In this document: positions 62,402-64,000 of the stretch, in pieces
How positions within the stretch are numbered: position 1 is the first letter of the stretch
Layout of the letters: each line of letters opens with the position of its first letter
DNA from: Malaya genurostris
Taxonomy: Eukaryota > Arthropoda > Insecta > Diptera > Culicidae
Length of the DNA: 64,000 bases
Assembly: GCF_030247185.1 (NCBI RefSeq)
Contig: NC_080572.1
Location: 297,338,314-297,402,313, forward strand
Direction of reading: 5' to 3'
Notes under the pieces: model-generated
The model's input: the letters and a program-made list of their open reading frames with translations, nothing else
The model's database searches: none
Told to the model about the DNA's origin: nothing
Made by a program: the position numbers and the translations under genes

Positions 62402-63483
62402 CCGGTATGGGGCGGAGTCGGCGGAACGATGGGATTGGTGCCACCACCGTTCACCGTCGGTATGCCGTTGGCCGAGTTCATAAAATTGGTCAGCAGCGCC
62501 GGATGGATGGTTGAAGTGGTCGTTCCGTTTGAGGTATTTATGACGGTGGTCGATACGAGACTGCTGCCAGCATTGGCCCCATTCGAGGTGCTACTGCCGT
62601 TGCTGCTAATGACGGCCACGTTCGGTGTTTTGGAAATGATAGACCGGGTATCGAGCGTTACCGGGGTGGAAATCACCGCCGACGGTGATACCGCCGTGAC
62701 GGGGATCGATGCGGATGAGTTTAGATTGACTATTGTAACCCCTGCTGCGGTTTGCTTGATCTGATTGCTGTTGTTCAGTTGCCGTTGCCGGACTACGGAT
62801 GTGACCTTATCGGTGAATAGAACTGGATACTTGGTGCACAGTTTGGTAGCTTCGTTCAGCAGAATTGTTTGCAGTGGACGGTCTGCTTTCGGAAGGTACT
62901 CCAGCACAAAATCCAGAGCGACCTGCGCTCGATCTTTACTGGATTTTCCAATGGCTGAGAGAATTTGTGCTGCGAAACCAACCGTCGGAGGTATCACTTG
63001 TGCCACGATTTTCACGGATTCCGTGTATTCACTCATCTTGATTGGTTTGAATTCGGCTAGCTTCAGGATCACCAGCATTACGGCCGCGGAGATTGTTGGC
63101 TTATGGGCTAGTTCGAACAACTGAGGAATGCTATCGAGCAGGGAGGATGGCTTGGTTTTAGCGATCGAAACCAGCAGCTGCAGGATCACTATCTGCTCCT
63201 GGTGTTCGCACTTAGGAATGATTTCTACGAATCTTTTCGCTTCCGCGTTGATCGGATCCGAGGCAGCATCGTAGATTTGCGACAGCACGTGACACAGGCC
63301 GTAGTTGCCGTTCAGCAGTGATTCCAGAATCAGTTGGACGTGAGGCGACAGCAGATACGAATACTCGATTGCCGCCGACGAGAGGTAACTGGCCAGGTTT
63401 CGGGATAGCTCTAAGTTTCCTTTGTTGAGAAATTTCACCGCTACTGGTAGTGTAACTTCCATCACATGCTTTTTGTTGTAGTT
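62402..63483 (-). CDS. melt: Melted, N-terminal helical-repeat exon
   Basis: Encodes NYNKKHVMEVTLPVAVKFLN followed by helical repeats (LSRNLASYLSSAAIEYSYLL, SLLNGNYGLCHVLSQIYDAA, IVILQLLVSIAKTKPSSLLD, VALDFVLEYLPKADRPLQTI) and a Ser/Thr/Asn-rich linker ending VPPTPPHTG. In Drosophila, melted is a membrane-recruited regulator of insulin/TOR and FOXO output and of photoreceptor fate; the vertebrate counterpart is VEPH1. The acceptor is CTTTTACAG; the donor is GG/GTAAGT with a split Gly codon completed at 56141. The following intron is 6260 bp and consists largely of transposons. Confidence 0.93.
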
Positions 63484-63551
63484 CTGTAAAAGATGTGATC
63501 ATGTTGTTAAATTAGAATAATTCATTTGCCTAATTCAACGCGTTGACTTAC

Positions 63552-63800
63552 CAGAAAAATACTGGAAATAATATCGGAGGAAATCTTTGCGTGTGGCGGA
63601 TCGGTTTCTTTGCTGGACGGCTTCAGATTGTAATTCAGGCAGGTCTCGAGAAGACTCACCAACCCGGCGCAGTGTTTTTCGATGGTGTTGGACTTTTTGA
63701 TGCATGATGTCACGCGGTTTATACAGATCTCGATCACCGACTGATCGTTACTGTTCTGGAGGTAGTCTTCGTGACTGATGATGGTGGCAATTTCCTCGAG
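63552..63800 (-). CDS. melt: Melted, upstream N-terminal exon
   Basis: Encodes 83 residues in phase 0, LEEIATIISHEDYLQNSNDQ through SVIEICINRVTSCIKKSNTI and HCAGLVSLLETCLNYNLKPS to SSIFL. It is bounded by acceptor CCCACAG and donor CTG/GTAAGT. It lacks an initiator at its start, so at least one further exon lies beyond the window edge. All seven exons sum to 3111 nt, an exact multiple of three. Confidence 0.9.
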
Positions 63801-64000
63801 CTGTGGGAAAGAAAGATGATCGAATTCAGTGTTCAGATGTCAGACATTGTGATTTATTGTTACGAGATAGTATTTCCAAATGTTGATTTACTTTTACACG
63901 AGATCTTGAATACCTTATTGAATAGGTGAAACTGCTCTACTAATTGAGCTACTCCGGATATGTAAAAAATGTATAGTCTGCATAGTGGCTCGAGTTAGAT
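63801..64000 (-). other. melt: Melted intron, continues beyond the window
   Basis: AT-rich intron. No exon was recognised before the window edge. Confidence 0.8.

Overview
The window is animal nuclear DNA, most likely from a culicine (Aedes-like) mosquito. The evidence is two conserved insect genes with canonical GT-AG introns and very large introns packed with transposable elements. The families present (I-type and LOA/R1-type LINEs with RNase H domains, a jockey-like LINE, a Gypsy-type LTR element, mariner relics, many MITEs, tRNA-derived SINEs) suit that lineage. The species call is inference.

Two host genes lie tail to tail. On the + strand are the last three coding exons of talin (rhea): 16726-17370, 17772-18931 and 35022-35562, followed by a 3'UTR with AATAAA at 36945. 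Everything before 16726 is talin intron, and the last intron is about 16.1 kb. On the - strand are the seven last coding exons of melted (VEPH1 orthologue), from 63800 down to a stop codon at 53870. They join in frame into 1036 visible residues ending in a PH domain. Its first exon(s) lie beyond the right edge. The roughly 17 kb between the genes is nearly all transposon.

Layout. 1-16725: talin intron with microsatellites, MITEs, two mariner relics, and a LOA-type LINE (11603-15579) inserted into a 241-bp hAT-type MITE with a 135-bp target duplication; that MITE in turn sits in a dispersed 1-kb repeat. 18932-35021: last talin intron with two adjacent MITEs, an apparently perfect 3094-bp tandem duplication carrying a LOA fragment, a tRNA-type SINE, a structurally complete but non-coding LTR retrotransposon (27594-31859, minus orientation, identical 191-bp LTRs) carrying a nested I fragment that itself contains a MITE, and degenerate GAATTC-rich repeats. 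36976-53869: a full-length I element with both ORFs open (37648-43700), then a nest of a Gypsy element, a jockey-like LINE, a SINE-like insertion and a MITE. 53870-64000: melted, whose 6.3-kb intron holds a second, damaged I element and an inverted LOA fragment.

The host proteins do not form a pathway together here. Talin links integrins to actin. Melted is a membrane-associated PH protein of growth signalling. I found no sign of a new defence or metabolic system. The main novelty is in the transposon structures, several of which can be read to base resolution from their target-site duplications.
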